The notes below the pieces were generated by a model that did no database searches, had not been told where the DNA came from, and saw nothing but the letters and a program-made list of their open reading frames with translations. A stretch of 64,000 bases of DNA from Muriicola sp. Z0-33 (lineage in GTDB: Bacteria > Bacteroidota > Bacteroidia > Flavobacteriales > Flavobacteriaceae), in the NCBI RefSeq assembly GCF_026126425.1, contig NZ_JAFMPW010000001.1, forward strand, positions 1-64,000, read 5' to 3'. The position numbers and the translations under genes were made by a program. Shown piece after piece: positions 8,802 to 18,681 of the stretch (positions are counted from its first letter, which is position 1; each line of letters begins with the position of its first letter).

Positions 8802-9587
8802 TCACTTTAATACTATTTCATAAAAACCTTTCGGTATTTTATATGGAAAGTTCAATGGCCTGTTAAACTCCATATTCCTGTATTCAATGGCAATAATCGT
8901 CCTCTCCTCTTTATCAATAGCTGTAATGCCAATTTCATCGGGAAGAATACGATTGTCTTTTTCTTGGTAATTCTTGTAGTTGATATGAAGCAAACGTTTT
9001 TTGGATGGCTGAGCTAACTGCTGGGTTGCCATTTTAAAATTTTGTGGTTCTATCTGAAAGAGTACTTTAAAGAGTTCAGCCGCTTTCTTAGGCTTTAGCT
9101 GATAGGTTTCTTTTGCGATATCTACTTCATACTTGTTTTCTCGTAAATCAAAAATGGCCTGTCCTAATAACAAATTCTGAACCTGCTCAAAGTCGAGCTC
9201 AGATCCAAGCATATCACTTAAATAACTAAAATCTCCATCAAAATATTCATTCTGAAGCTTATTGTAAAACGAGACTCTTGTAGGTGTAATATACGCCTTA
9301 ACAACGCCTAAAGGAGCGCTTAACCAAATGGTTTTGTCTTTTTCCATTCTTATGCTAACACTTACTCCCTGAGACGATATCCCATCTGAGTAATCTATCT
9401 TCATCCGCCCACTCAATGTCCTAAAACTGAGTTGATTCTTATAGTGATTTCTAATAATTGCTCTTGCGGATAATTTCTCATCAGCGCTTACTTCCGCGAC
9501 TATTTTTCCTGATTTGCATGATCCAAAAAGGACAAGTAATATGCAAAAAGCAATCCATTTATAAGTTTTAAATATCTTAATTTTCAT
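8802..9587 (-). CDS. DUF4292 family lipoprotein
   Basis: 261 residues. The N-terminus has a lipoprotein signal with lipobox FGSC and Cys24, so it should be anchored in the periplasm or outer membrane. The body matches the DUF4292 family as I remember it: a LolB/LptE-sized beta-rich fold with ISVRMEKDKTIWLSAPLG-like sequence and the C-terminal segment LNFPYKIPKGFYEI. Function is unknown; the fold suggests lipid or lipoprotein handling, which is inference only. It lies between the TPR and EnvC-like genes with gaps of 4 and 1 bases. Confidence 0.85.
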   Translation of the reverse strand: MKIKIFKTYKWIAFCILLVLFGSCKSGKIVAEVSADEKLSARAIIRNHYKNQLSFRTLSGRMKIDYSDGISSQGVSVSIRMEKDKTIWLSAPLGVVKAYITPTRVSFYNKLQNEYFDGDFSYLSDMLGSELDFEQVQNLLLGQAIFDLRENKYEVDIAKETYQLKPKKAAELFKVLFQIEPQNFKMATQQLAQPSKKRLLHINYKNYQEKDNRILPDEIGITAIDKEERTIIAIEYRNMEFNRPLNFPYKIPKGFYEIVLK

Positions 9588-9591
9588 AGCT

Positions 9592-10527
9592 TCAGGACCC
9601 AGATTTTATCTTACTAAGATACATATTTGCCTTAGAAATATTTCCCAACGATGTATGTGCTGTGGCCAGTTCTTTATAGATTTTGTCAGCCAAATCGGAA
9701 TCTTCCAAAAGATAATCCAGGGCCATTTCCAATACCTCAACTGCTTTCTTAGCATTGGAATTTTTGTTGAATCCAAGGCCCTGCGCATAATAGTAATAAG
9801 GTTGTGACGGGAAACTTTCTAGGGCCTCCGAAGTAATTTCGAGCAATGCAGAGAAATCATTATCCTCTATAAGTTCTGCAATCTGATCGTTATATCTTTT
9901 CAGGGGGTTTGTGATGGTAGTTGTACTGACTGTGTTTTCTTTTTTAGGAATATCCCGCTGCTTTTTAGTAATAGAGTCGTTTATTTTATTTGTCAGTTGC
10001 TGTTTAAATTCTGAGGTTCTTAAATCATTCAAAATCTCAAGGGCGGATTCGTAATTCTTTAGGCGAAAATATATAAGGGCGAGGTTTTCCTTTAATTTTG
10101 GGCTGTCAAAAGGTATTTGGGCGTCCAGTGTACTAATAGTACTTCCTTGTTTAATTAAAATTTCAACCAGGGTATTTAAATACCAATAATTGGCAGGTGA
10201 CGCATTCAAAGCTTCGAGGCCGTATTCCTGGGCCAAAATATACTGCTTATCTGCAAGGTATGCCTTCGCCAATTCATGATCAACCGCAGTGCTTTCGACA
10301 TCTAATCGTTTGCATTCCAAAAGCAAATTAATAGCCTTATCATAGTTTTCTATCCCTTTTTGCTTCAGAGCTTCGAAGAAACTTTCCTGGAATTCATCCG
10401 TATATTGTTCAAGAAATACTTCTGCGCTTTGCTCCACATCAATTTGCTGATCTTCCTGCGCATAAGTCGCCAGGGAGAAATGAAATATCCCAGAAAGACA
10501 AACCAATGATACGCACAACTTCTTCAT
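9592..10527 (-). CDS. Exported tetratricopeptide-repeat protein
   Basis: 311 residues with a signal peptide (about 1-23, ending in ATYAQ). Several TPR-like helical pairs are visible, for example FEALKQKGIENYDKAINLLLEC and LALIYFRLKNYESALEIL, and again near the C-terminus. It is probably a periplasmic scaffold. It precedes the DUF4292 gene by four bases and follows dut, in a gene order I associate with Flavobacteriaceae. No enzymatic motif is seen. Confidence 0.85.
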   Translation of the reverse strand: MKKLCVSLVCLSGIFHFSLATYAQEDQQIDVEQSAEVFLEQYTDEFQESFFEALKQKGIENYDKAINLLLECKRLDVESTAVDHELAKAYLADKQYILAQEYGLEALNASPANYWYLNTLVEILIKQGSTISTLDAQIPFDSPKLKENLALIYFRLKNYESALEILNDLRTSEFKQQLTNKINDSITKKQRDIPKKENTVSTTTITNPLKRYNDQIAELIEDNDFSALLEITSEALESFPSQPYYYYAQGLGFNKNSNAKKAVEVLEMALDYLLEDSDLADKIYKELATAHTSLGNISKANMYLSKIKSGS

Positions 10528-10582
10528 AATTCCAATCCTGTTTAGGCCAATTATATAGGCCCTTAGAGCTATATACCAATTG

Positions 10583-11017
10583 TTATTTTACTCCTGTGCT
10601 TCCAAACCCACCTTCTCCTCTAAGGGTTTCAGACAATTCTTTTGTCTCTTCCCATTCTGCCCTTTCATGTCTGGCAATAACTAATTGCGCTACCCGCTCA
10701 CCATTTTCTATTGTAAAAACCTCATTAGATAAGTTCACAAGAATCACACCAATTTCACCACGATAATCTGCGTCTATTGTTCCCGGCGCATTTAAGACTG
10801 TAATTCCTTTCTTAGCAGCCAAACCACTCCTTGGTCTGACCTGAGCTTCATAACCTACAGGAAGCTCAATAAATAGCCCGGTCTTAACAATAGTTCTTTC
10901 CAGGGGGTGTAATGTCGCCGGCTGGGATAGGTTAGCCCTTAGATCCATCCCTGCAGAAGCATTTGTCTCGTAATGCGGTAATGAATGCTCTGATTTATTT
11001 ATTATTTTAATCCTCAT
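10583..11017 (-). CDS. dut: dUTP diphosphatase
   Basis: 144 residues, a trimeric-type dUTPase that converts dUTP to dUMP and pyrophosphate and keeps uracil out of DNA. The family motifs are all present: AGMDLRA (motif 1), [12 protein letters not shown] (motif 2), [16 protein letters not shown] (motif 3, with the catalytic Asp), RVAQLVI (motif 4) and the P-loop-like [10 protein letters not shown] at the C-terminus (motif 5). Its ATG overlaps the stop of the flippase gene by four bases. Confidence 0.97.
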   Translation of the reverse strand: MRIKIINKSEHSLPHYETNASAGMDLRANLSQPATLHPLERTIVKTGLFIELPVGYEAQVRPRSGLAAKKGITVLNAPGTIDADYRGEIGVILVNLSNEVFTIENGERVAQLVIARHERAEWEETKELSETLRGEGGFGSTGVK

Positions 11018-12471
11018 TTTTTCAGAAATATTTGTCTTAATTTTTCATTTTCCATCTTATATACTAAACCTAAAAATACTAAAAGTAACAGGCTACCCAC
11101 TACCAAATTTCTGTTAAAAACATAGAATGATAAGACAGAGAACACCAAAGAGACACTTAAGTAAAAGACTATTTTTCTAAGGTTATAAGGTATAGGATAG
11201 TTTTTTCTGCCAAAATAATACGAAAGCAGCATCATAGCCCCATAGGCCGCCAGAGTCGCAAAAGCGGATGCATAATATCCGATAACGGGGATGAAAATAT
11301 AATTAATTAAAATAGTAAGAAATGCCCCAATTAGGGAAATGAAAGCTCCATACTTGGTTCTGTCCGTAACTTTGTACCATACAGAAAGGTTATGATAGAT
11401 CCCCAAACAGAAACTCGCCAATAGAATAATGGGAACAACAGGCATCGCTTCCCAATAGGCTTTATCAACAAAAATTTCCTTTAAGATGTCTGCGGACACC
11501 ACAACAACCAGAAATATGACACTTCCTAATACCACAAAGTAATCAGTGATCTGAGCATAGGCTTTTTGGGGGTTTTCAGTTGTGGAATGACTAAAGAAAA
11601 AGGGTTCAATTCCAAGGCGGAAAGCCGTTGCAAAAAGGGTCATAAACATTCCCAACTTGTAGCATGCGGCATACATCCCCAATTCACTTTCAGCAACGTC
11701 CGGGGGCAATAAACGCTCTAACATAATTTTATCAAAAACCTCGTTGATCGTAAATGCTATGCCGGCTATCAGTACGGGCCAGGCATACTTCATCATTTTT
11801 TTCCACAGTCCTCTATCGAATTTGTAGGTGCTTTTTAAATAGAGGGGGAGCATCAATAACAAGGTGATACCACTGGCAATTAGATTGGAAATTAGGATGT
11901 ATGAAATTTCAAAGTCAGCCGTATACATTCCAGCTAAAAATCCTTCCGGGTTCCCTTCTGCCCACTTAGGTAGCAATACCAGAAAAAATACATTCAGACA
12001 GAGGTAGATGGCAACATTAAAAATTTTTATTATCGCGTATTTAATTGGCTTTTCGTTGGCACGCAGCCAGGCAAAAGGTATCATTACCAGGGCGTCGAGT
12101 GATAAAATCACAATCACATATTTGATGAACTCAGGATCAATACCAAGCAGCCCGGCTAAACTGTTATAGAACATAAATGCCAGAACGAAAAAGAAGGCTG
12201 TAGAGGTTAAAATAGACAATAGAGAAGTAGCCACTACCCCCTCCTTATTATCTGATTTATTGTAAAACCTGAAAAACGCTGTTTCCATCCCATAGGCCAG
12301 AAAAACATTGAAAATAGCGAACCAGGCAAAAATTATGGTGACCTCTCCATATAACTCCGGTGCCATTACCCTGGTATACAGGGGAAGCAGCAGGAAGGAT
12401 AGCATACGAGGTAGAACCGTAGCCAACCCGTAGATAAAGGTCTGTTTAAAGAGTTTTTTAAGCGGGTTCAA
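11014..12471 (-). CDS. Oligosaccharide flippase family protein (MATE/MVF superfamily)
   Basis: 485 residues with about 14 membrane helices, typical of Wzx-type flippases. The N-terminal [19 protein letters not shown] is characteristic of the Bacteroidota branch. It should move lipid-linked sugars across the inner membrane, although it is 30 kb from the polysaccharide locus, which has its own flippase. The most natural start is TTG at 12471, 18 bases behind a good promoter; there is no early ATG. It heads the operon with dut, TPR, DUF4292, EnvC-like and AKR genes. Confidence 0.9.
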   Translation of the reverse strand: MNPLKKLFKQTFIYGLATVLPRMLSFLLLPLYTRVMAPELYGEVTIIFAWFAIFNVFLAYGMETAFFRFYNKSDNKEGVVATSLLSILTSTAFFFVLAFMFYNSLAGLLGIDPEFIKYVIVILSLDALVMIPFAWLRANEKPIKYAIIKIFNVAIYLCLNVFFLVLLPKWAEGNPEGFLAGMYTADFEISYILISNLIASGITLLLMLPLYLKSTYKFDRGLWKKMMKYAWPVLIAGIAFTINEVFDKIMLERLLPPDVAESELGMYAACYKLGMFMTLFATAFRLGIEPFFFSHSTTENPQKAYAQITDYFVVLGSVIFLVVVVSADILKEIFVDKAYWEAMPVVPIILLASFCLGIYHNLSVWYKVTDRTKYGAFISLIGAFLTILINYIFIPVIGYYASAFATLAAYGAMMLLSYYFGRKNYPIPYNLRKIVFYLSVSLVFSVLSFYVFNRNLVVGSLLLLVFLGLVYKMENEKLRQIFLKK

Positions 12472-12489
12472 TAATTAGGGATTAGGCTT

Positions 12490-12516
12490 CAAAAGTACCT
12501 ATTTATAGCCTGCCAA
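12490..12516 (-). promoter_or_regulatory. Promoter of the flippase-dut operon
   Basis: On the minus strand, TACTTTTG (plus-strand 12490-12497) matches the -7 consensus and TTGG (12513-12516) lies 19 bases further upstream, as expected for the -33 element. Confidence 0.7.
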
Positions 12517-12521
12517 CAAAG

Positions 12522-13046
12522 TCAGTTCTGCGGTCTGCCGGGGTAAATTCTGGAAGGTTTGTCTGCTATGCCCCCTATTTTTACATATTTTACCTTCTTA
12601 CTGCCCTTTTCTAAATAACTGATAACTGCCTCATCGGACTTTAGTTCAAAAGGAAATTTATGCCCTTTATTCTCCAATCTTGGCGGTTGATTCCCAACCT
12701 CCTTTTTAGGGTCTGAATGCATTATAATATCCGGTTTTACGCCCTTCTCTCTGAAGTAATTACCTATAACTGTCATCTTACCATCATTCTTCTCCAACTC
12801 CGCCTCCATAATGGCGCCTCTAAAAAACACCTCTTTAAATTGGATGTCATCCGCTATGACAGTTGACTCCAGTGGTAGGCGTAACCTGAAACCTGTCCCA
12901 CTTTCTTCTTTTCCAGCTACCCATTCCTGACAACTGGCTTTGTCAATTGTAAAGGGAGCGCTATTTTCCAATCGTTTTTGAGAGGAGCAACCCTGAAGAG
13001 TAAGGGCACATCCCATGATAATATAAATTGCGTTCTTTATTTTCAT
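12522..13046 (-). CDS. Lipoprotein of unknown function
   Basis: 174 residues. The signal peptide ends in LQGC with Cys20 as the lipidation site. I do not recognise the family. The mature part is rich in charged residues and probably beta-stranded (FRLRLPLESTVIADDIQFKE), and the C-terminus is basic and proline-rich (KPSRIYPGRPQN). It follows the ATPase operon terminator and has a near-consensus -7 element (TATCTTTA, 13063-13070), so it seems to be transcribed on its own. Confidence 0.75.
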   Translation of the reverse strand: MKIKNAIYIIMGCALTLQGCSSQKRLENSAPFTIDKASCQEWVAGKEESGTGFRLRLPLESTVIADDIQFKEVFFRGAIMEAELEKNDGKMTVIGNYFREKGVKPDIIMHSDPKKEVGNQPPRLENKGHKFPFELKSDEAVISYLEKGSKKVKYVKIGGIADKPSRIYPGRPQN

Positions 13047-13123
13047 AACACTTAATCTTTAGTAAAGATATAAAACCAAAATTGGTGCCAAAATGAGAAT
13101 ATTTGTTCTTAAATCCTTAAACT

Positions 13124-13163
13124 AAAAAACCCACTTCCGAACCATAGTGGAAGTGGGTTTTTA
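13124..13163. terminator. Terminator of the ATP synthase operon
   Basis: AAAAACCCACTTCC at 13125-13138 pairs perfectly with GGAAGTGGGTTTTT at 13149-13162 across a ten-base loop. The A run and T run make it able to act in either direction. It lies 18 bases behind atpG. Confidence 0.9.
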
Positions 13164-13180
13164 CATCTGTTCAACAGCAA

Positions 13181-14041
13181 TTAATTATTTAGCGCCTCGG
13201 CCCCACCAACAATTTCAAGTATCTCATTGGTAATAGCAGCCTGTCTCGCTTTATTATAGGTAAGCTTTAACTGATCTCTTAATTCTGTTGCATTATCTGT
13301 TGCTTTGTGCATGGCGGTCATACGTGCCCCATGTTCGCTGGCAAATGAATCTCTTATAGCCTTAAATAGCTGAGTTTTTAAAGATTTTGGAATCAACTGG
13401 GCCACAATTTCGGGCTTAGATGGCTCAAAAATATAATCTACATTGCTGCTTTCCTCCCCTTGTATTGGGACTATAGGTAGAAACTGCTCTGTCATTACTA
13501 TTTGTGTTGCGGCATTTTTGAACTTATTGTAAACCAGCTCAATTCTATCATATTCGCCATTAGTGAAGTGATCCATCAGTTCTTCCGCAATTGTCGCCGC
13601 ATTATCAAAGCTTAGCTGGTCAAAGATCTCACTATGGTTGGCTACTATAGTATTTTTCTTGCCGAGCAGGTCATTGCCTTTTTTCCCAATAGCCATAAAA
13701 TCTACCTGCTTATCGCTATAAGTTTCCTGCTGCATGGATACGCACTGCTTAATTATATTAGAATTAAAAGCTCCACACAATCCCCGGTTAGAGGTTATGG
13801 CAACCACCAGCACTTTTTCTACCTCCCTGTTGTCAGCATATTTACTTCCGGCCTCGCCGTCCATACTTGCGCTTAAATTCTGCAATAATTCGGTAAGCTT
13901 ATTAGCATAGGGGCGCATTGCCGTAATAGCATCCTGTGCTTTCTTCAGTTTTGCAGCAGAAACCATTTTCATGGCACTGGTTATCTGCATAGTTGAAGAA
14001 ACCGATGCTATTCTATTACGTATTTCCTTTAGGTTCGCCAT
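13181..14041 (-). CDS. atpG: F1F0 ATP synthase gamma subunit
   Basis: 286 residues, the central rotor shaft of F1. The N-terminal coiled coil (ANLKEIRNRIASVSSTMQIT, SAMKMVSAAKLKKAQ) and the C-terminal helix (MHKATDNATELRDQL to TNEILEIVGGAEAL) are family signatures. It is the last gene of the operon, followed by a strong terminator; atpD and atpC do not follow it, unlike in most bacteria. Confidence 0.98.
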   Translation of the reverse strand: MANLKEIRNRIASVSSTMQITSAMKMVSAAKLKKAQDAITAMRPYANKLTELLQNLSASMDGEAGSKYADNREVEKVLVVAITSNRGLCGAFNSNIIKQCVSMQQETYSDKQVDFMAIGKKGNDLLGKKNTIVANHSEIFDQLSFDNAATIAEELMDHFTNGEYDRIELVYNKFKNAATQIVMTEQFLPIVPIQGEESSNVDYIFEPSKPEIVAQLIPKSLKTQLFKAIRDSFASEHGARMTAMHKATDNATELRDQLKLTYNKARQAAITNEILEIVGGAEALNN

Positions 14042-14069
14042 TTCCTGGACTAATTAATCTATAATCGGA

Positions 14070-15650
14070 TTAGTTACGATACTTTGCTGTCATTTCCTTA
14101 CACACGGCGGTCAGGGTATCAATAACCTCATCGGTTAGTTTCCCGGCCTTTAGTGTAGTTAGAACATCTTTGTGCTTTGCATTTAAATATTCCAGATACT
14201 CCCCTTCAAACTCCTTAACTTTATCAACAGGAACATCTCTAAGCAAGTTCTTAGAACCTGCATAAATAATCGCTACCTGGTCTTCTACCGTAAAAGGATC
14301 GTTCTGTGCTTGTTTTAAGATCTCCACATTTCTTCTTCCTTTTTCGATCACATTCAGGGTAGCAGCATCAAGGTCGGAACCAAATTTGGCAAAAGCTTCC
14401 AATTCTCTAAATTGCGCCTGGTCTAGTTTTAATGTCCCTGCAACTTTTTTCATGGATTTGATCTGGGCATTACCTCCTACTCTGGAAACCGAAATACCCA
14501 CGTTAATGGCAGGTCGTACTCCCTGGTTAAACAAATCCTGCTCAAGGAATATCTGCCCATCAGTAATAGAAATTACGTTTGTAGGAATATATGCTGATAC
14601 ATCTCCCGCCTGTGTTTCAATGATTGGCAATGCTGTCAGCGAACCGCCTCCCTTTACCATGGGTTTAAGAGGTTCTGGCAAATCATTCATATTTTTTGCT
14701 ATATCGTCATCGGCAATTACCTTAGCCGCTCTTTCTAACAATCTGGAGTGAAGGTAAAACACATCCCCAGGATATGCTTCACGTCCAGGAGGACGTCTAA
14801 GCAATAAGGAAACCTCTCTATAAGCTACCGCCTGTTTTGAAAGGTCATCATATATAATAAGAGCTGGTCTGCCTGTATCTCTGAAGTATTCACCAATTGC
14901 TGCTCCTGCGAAAGGTGCATATACCTGCATAGGAGCAGGGTCAGATGCATTTGCAGCAACAATTGTTGTGTAAGCAAGGGCGCCTTTATCTTCTAAAACC
15001 TTCGCAATATTAGCTACTGTTGATGCTTTTTGCCCAACAGCCACATAAATACAGTAAACCGGTTCTCCGGCGTCATAAAACTCTTTCTGATTAATTATAG
15101 TATCTATACATACTGTGGTTTTACCTGTTTGACGGTCGCCAATAACCAATTCTCTTTGCCCTCTTCCCACAGGTATCATGGCATCAATCGCCTTAATCCC
15201 GGACTGTAAAGGCTCGGTTACCGGCTCTCTGAAAATTACCCCTGGAGCTTTTCGCTCTAAAGGCATTTCATATAACTCTCCGGAAATTGCACCTTTTCCA
15301 TCAATTGGACTTCCCAAGGTATTTACAACGCGTCCTACGATCCCTTCACCCACATTAATAGATGCAATTGTCTGGGTTCTTTTAACAGTAGTCCCTTCTT
15401 TTACATCTCTGGATGGACTTAAAAGTACCACCCCTACATTATCTTCTTCCAGGTTAAGAACAATCCCTTGAAGGCCTCCCTCAAATTCTACCAATTCTCC
15501 ATATTGCACATTGGCCAGACCATATACCCTGGCAATACCATCACCAATCTGTAATACGGTTCCCACTTCGTCCAAAGAAGCTGTGGCTTCAAATCCTGAT
15601 AATTGTTTCTTTAAAATTGCTGATACTTCAGCGGCTTTTACTCCTGCCAT
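14070..15650 (-). CDS. atpA: F1F0 ATP synthase alpha subunit
   Basis: 526 residues. It forms the non-catalytic nucleotide sites of the F1 hexamer. Walker A is GDRQTGKT at 171-178; the signature [14 protein letters not shown] lies further on. Length and motifs are normal. It lies between atpH and atpG with gaps of 55 and 28 bases. Confidence 0.99.
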   Translation of the reverse strand: MAGVKAAEVSAILKKQLSGFEATASLDEVGTVLQIGDGIARVYGLANVQYGELVEFEGGLQGIVLNLEEDNVGVVLLSPSRDVKEGTTVKRTQTIASINVGEGIVGRVVNTLGSPIDGKGAISGELYEMPLERKAPGVIFREPVTEPLQSGIKAIDAMIPVGRGQRELVIGDRQTGKTTVCIDTIINQKEFYDAGEPVYCIYVAVGQKASTVANIAKVLEDKGALAYTTIVAANASDPAPMQVYAPFAGAAIGEYFRDTGRPALIIYDDLSKQAVAYREVSLLLRRPPGREAYPGDVFYLHSRLLERAAKVIADDDIAKNMNDLPEPLKPMVKGGGSLTALPIIETQAGDVSAYIPTNVISITDGQIFLEQDLFNQGVRPAINVGISVSRVGGNAQIKSMKKVAGTLKLDQAQFRELEAFAKFGSDLDAATLNVIEKGRRNVEILKQAQNDPFTVEDQVAIIYAGSKNLLRDVPVDKVKEFEGEYLEYLNAKHKDVLTTLKAGKLTDEVIDTLTAVCKEMTAKYRN

Positions 15651-15705
15651 TTCTGTTTAGATAAAAGTTGAAGGAGAAAATTGCTTTTCACCTCCTAAAT
15701 GTTAG

Positions 15706-16245
15706 TTATAAACTACTTTCGAATTCTCGTTTAATATTGCTTAACTTATTAGCTATACTCGCATCGTATTGTAAATCTCCTACACGCAAAATAAAGCCTC
15801 CTATGATGCCTTCGTCTACCTTATTTTCAATAACTACCTTGTTTCCGGTAAGTTTGGTAACTTTTTCCAGAATTTCCTTTTCAAGGCCTGCTGTAATGGG
15901 CACGGCAGTAGTAACATATGCTACTCCCTCACCTTTTAACTGTTCATTGAGAACAATATATTTGGAGGCTACATCCTCTAACATGGGGATTCTCTTATTG
16001 TCTACTAAAATATTTAGCAAGCCCTCTGTTATCGCATGTTTATCCTTAAAGATCCCCTTCAAAGCTGCTTTCTTCTCTAGACCATTTACAACGGGGCTAC
16101 CCAACATACCTTGCAATTCTTTGCTATCGGATATGGTATTTACAATATCACGCATATCGTTTTCAACAGCGTCTGTAACCTTCCCGTCTATTGCAAGGTC
16201 CAAAACTGCTTTGGCGTAACGTATTGCTGCTCTGGATTCGTTCAT
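15706..16245 (-). CDS. atpH: F1F0 ATP synthase delta subunit
   Basis: 179 residues, the OSCP-type subunit that joins F1 to the peripheral stalk. The N-terminal AIRYAKAVLDLA helix and the C-terminal VDEGIIGGFILRVGDLQYDASI are the conserved ends of the family. It follows atpF by seven bases. Confidence 0.96.
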   Translation of the reverse strand: MNESRAAIRYAKAVLDLAIDGKVTDAVENDMRDIVNTISDSKELQGMLGSPVVNGLEKKAALKGIFKDKHAITEGLLNILVDNKRIPMLEDVASKYIVLNEQLKGEGVAYVTTAVPITAGLEKEILEKVTKLTGNKVVIENKVDEGIIGGFILRVGDLQYDASIANKLSNIKREFESSL

Positions 16246-16252
16246 CGGTTAA

Positions 16253-16747
16253 TTAATTCAATTTAATATCACCAAGCATTCCCTCAACCAACTTCAATTG
16301 CTTGTCCTTGTTTGCCAATTGCTCTTTAATTACCTTTTCTGCTATATCTACAGACAAATTAGCTACCTGGCTTTTAATTTCCGATACAGCAGCCTTCTTT
16401 TCTCCTTCAATAGTTGCCTGTGCCTGCTTAACCATTTTATCGGCTTCTACTTTAGCCTGGTCCTTAGCATCCGAAACAATTTTATCTTTTAACTCACGTG
16501 CTTCCTTTAGCATAGCTTCTCTTTCTGCCCTTGCTTCTTTAAGAATGCGCTCGTTATCTGCCTGCAGGTTCTGCATTTCTTTACGTGCATTTTCCGCTTC
16601 TGCCAGGGCCTTTTTAATAGAATCTTCACGATCCCCAACAGCGCCTAAAATGGGCTTCCAGGCAAATTTTTTCAATACAAATAAGAGAATGGCAAAAGTC
16701 AGTGCCGTCCAAAATATGAGTCCAATTTCCGGTTTGATTAAATCCAT
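16253..16747 (-). CDS. atpF: F1F0 ATP synthase b subunit
   Basis: 164 residues, the peripheral stalk subunit. One membrane helix near the N-terminus (IFWTALTFAILLFVLKKF, about 11-28) is followed by a long charged helix rich in Ala, Lys and Glu. Normal length, in the usual order between atpE and atpH. Confidence 0.97.
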   Translation of the reverse strand: MDLIKPEIGLIFWTALTFAILLFVLKKFAWKPILGAVGDREDSIKKALAEAENARKEMQNLQADNERILKEARAEREAMLKEARELKDKIVSDAKDQAKVEADKMVKQAQATIEGEKKAAVSEIKSQVANLSVDIAEKVIKEQLANKDKQLKLVEGMLGDIKLN

Positions 16748-16810
16748 ATACTTCTTTATTTATTTTTTAAATACTAAGGCACAACCAACCGTTGTGCCTT
16801 AATATAAGCT

Positions 16811-17062
16811 CTAGCCTAAGACACCCATTAGTCCTACAACAACCCCAAATAGTGCTACCGCCTCAATAAAGGCAATAAGTACAATCGCAGACCCTTGTAG
16901 TTTTCCTTGCATCTCTGGCTGGCGTGCCATTGCTTCCATAGCGGCACCACCAATTTTACCTACACCGATACCACCACCGATTGCGGCCAAACCTGCTCCA
17001 ATAGCAGCAAATGCTCCGTAATCAACTGCAGCAGCAGTCTCTTGTAATAATGCTAAACTCAT
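16811..17062 (-). CDS. atpE: F1F0 ATP synthase c subunit
   Basis: 83 residues, two membrane helices forming the rotor ring. The glycine-rich first helix (GAGLAAIGGGIGVGKIGGA), the polar loop RQPE at 48-51 and the ion-carrying Glu67 (LIAFIEAVAL) are all visible. The residues around Glu67 and in helix 1 lack the Gln and Ser/Thr pattern of sodium-binding rings, so proton coupling is inferred. Gaps to its neighbours are 24 and 63 bases. Confidence 0.98.
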   Translation of the reverse strand: MSLALLQETAAAVDYGAFAAIGAGLAAIGGGIGVGKIGGAAMEAMARQPEMQGKLQGSAIVLIAFIEAVALFGVVVGLMGVLG

Positions 17063-17086
17063 AGTTTACGTATTTAAAAAAATTAA

Positions 17087-18199
17087 TTAATGTTCGTGTT
17101 CTTCTTCCAGTGCCTGTCCAAAATACAGGGCTGAAAGCATTGTAAAAATATACGCCTGAATAGCCACCACCAGTACTTCAATTACACTGATAAACAATGT
17201 GAACAGCACAGATATCGGGGCCACCCAAAACGTCTCAAAAATAAATATCAAACCAATTAAGCTCAATACAATTACGTGACCCGCAGTAATATTAGCGAAC
17301 AAACGTATCATAAGGGCAATAGGTTTTACAAACATCCCAATAATCTCAATTGGGGCAAGAAACAACTTCATTGGTACCGGCAATCCTGGCATCCAAAGCA
17401 TGTGTTTCCAATAGTATTTCTTACTGCTGAATAGTGTAATAACAAAAGTAATAACGGCCAGGGTAAGGGTAAAAGCAATGTTCCCGCTTAAGTTTGAGCT
17501 AAATGGGAAAAATGGGATAAGCCCTATTACATTGTTGATCCAAATAAAAAAGAACAAGGTCAACAAATATGGCATATACTTTTTATAATGGTTTTCACCA
17601 ATATTAGGTATGGCTACCTCATCTCTTATAAAAACGACTATAGGTTCCATAAAGCGCCCTATTCCACTGGGCATGTTATCTTCTGATTTTCTGTAAGACC
17701 TTGCAGACAACAAGAATATCAGAAGTATAAGGGCCACAGACAAAAACATGGAAAACACGTTTTTGGTCACTGAAAAATCCATGGGTCTCACCGCATTGGT
17801 AGCATGGTGTTCCTCATCAAAATCTACTGCGATAGCGCCTTCATTAAGTTGGTAAATCTTACTGTGAAGGTTTACAAACTTCATCCCGTTTTTCTCCACA
17901 ACAACCTTTCCATCCACATCGTGATGAAACTCATTGGATAAAAAACTAACCAGCCCATTATCTGTCCACAAAATTACTGGAAGTGGCACAGTAAGCGCCT
18001 TTGGAAAATGATCCTCATCGCTCCCGTAAACATGAAAGCTATGAGAGTCACCAATGTGATGAAAAATTAACTCTGAAGCGTTAAAGGGTTCTTCTTCTGT
18101 AGTAGCCTCATTATCAGATGAATTCGAAGCTGCAAAACCCGTTGTAATAAGCGATAAAAAAAAGACGGTTAAAAATGCCTTGTATTTTCTGATCTGCAT
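17087..18199 (-). CDS. atpB: F1F0 ATP synthase a subunit
   Basis: About 370 residues from ATG 18199. A longer reading frame begins at GTG 18250, but the ATG leads directly into a signal-peptide-like segment (MQIRKYKAFLTVFFLSLITT), so I prefer it. The a subunit forms the proton half-channels; the essential Arg is in MIRLFANITAGHV. An unusually long N-terminal part of about 130 residues, with several His pairs (FHHIG, FHHD, EEHH), precedes the first core helix. Such extensions are known in Bacteroidota and would lie in the periplasm. Confidence 0.95.
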   Translation of the reverse strand: MQIRKYKAFLTVFFLSLITTGFAASNSSDNEATTEEEPFNASELIFHHIGDSHSFHVYGSDEDHFPKALTVPLPVILWTDNGLVSFLSNEFHHDVDGKVVVEKNGMKFVNLHSKIYQLNEGAIAVDFDEEHHATNAVRPMDFSVTKNVFSMFLSVALILLIFLLSARSYRKSEDNMPSGIGRFMEPIVVFIRDEVAIPNIGENHYKKYMPYLLTLFFFIWINNVIGLIPFFPFSSNLSGNIAFTLTLAVITFVITLFSSKKYYWKHMLWMPGLPVPMKLFLAPIEIIGMFVKPIALMIRLFANITAGHVIVLSLIGLIFIFETFWVAPISVLFTLFISVIEVLVVAIQAYIFTMLSALYFGQALEEEHEH

Positions 18200-18287
18200 T
18201 GAAATTTCTTGTTTAAAAAACCTCCTGAAAAATTCGCTGCAAAAATACACACATTCTGCTAACTGACAAACTTCTACGCCAGTTTGT

Positions 18288-18671
18288 TCAGGTTTTTTGA
18301 AGAAATTTGGTGAGCCCCATTATTTCGAAGATCAGGAACAAAAAATAGGGAATAAAAAAATTAAAGATTTCCAGTTGTGAATGGGCAGATTTTTTCAAAA
18401 ATATAGGCAGTAAAAAGACAATTGCCAAGACCATTTTTAAGAGGGTAAGAAGTAGAAAATATTTCAGTACATTGGAAGGCTGTTCCTTGCTATAGTAACG
18501 AAGTATCAGATATACGGCCAACACCATTATAGCATTAAAACAGTATATAGACCACAGTGGCAAATACAACTCTCCCGTGAAGAATTGGGAAAGAATATAA
18601 AAGTGAACAAAAAAGAGCAGTAATGAAAAACCCAATAGTTTTACTAAAAAGCTGCCAATATCTTTAGTCAT
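18288..18671 (-). CDS. Small membrane protein between atpZ and atpB
   Basis: 127 residues with four hydrophobic segments. Its position, between the AtpZ/AtpI-like gene and atpB, is that of AtpI-type accessory proteins, but the sequence is not recognisable as AtpI. I believe it matches the Flavobacteriia family DUF6168, from memory only. It may aid c-ring assembly or ion supply; that is inferred from position. It starts 11 bases behind the upstream gene. Confidence 0.78.
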   Translation of the reverse strand: MTKDIGSFLVKLLGFSLLLFFVHFYILSQFFTGELYLPLWSIYCFNAIMVLAVYLILRYYSKEQPSNVLKYFLLLTLLKMVLAIVFLLPIFLKKSAHSQLEIFNFFIPYFLFLIFEIMGLTKFLQKT

Positions 18672-18681
18672 TCGGGCTTTC

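Noticed and set aside
15668-16219. Long open frame on the plus strand opposite atpH
   Set aside because: It lies entirely antisense to a certain gene and encodes a low-complexity Ser/Pro/Ile-rich sequence unlike any protein.
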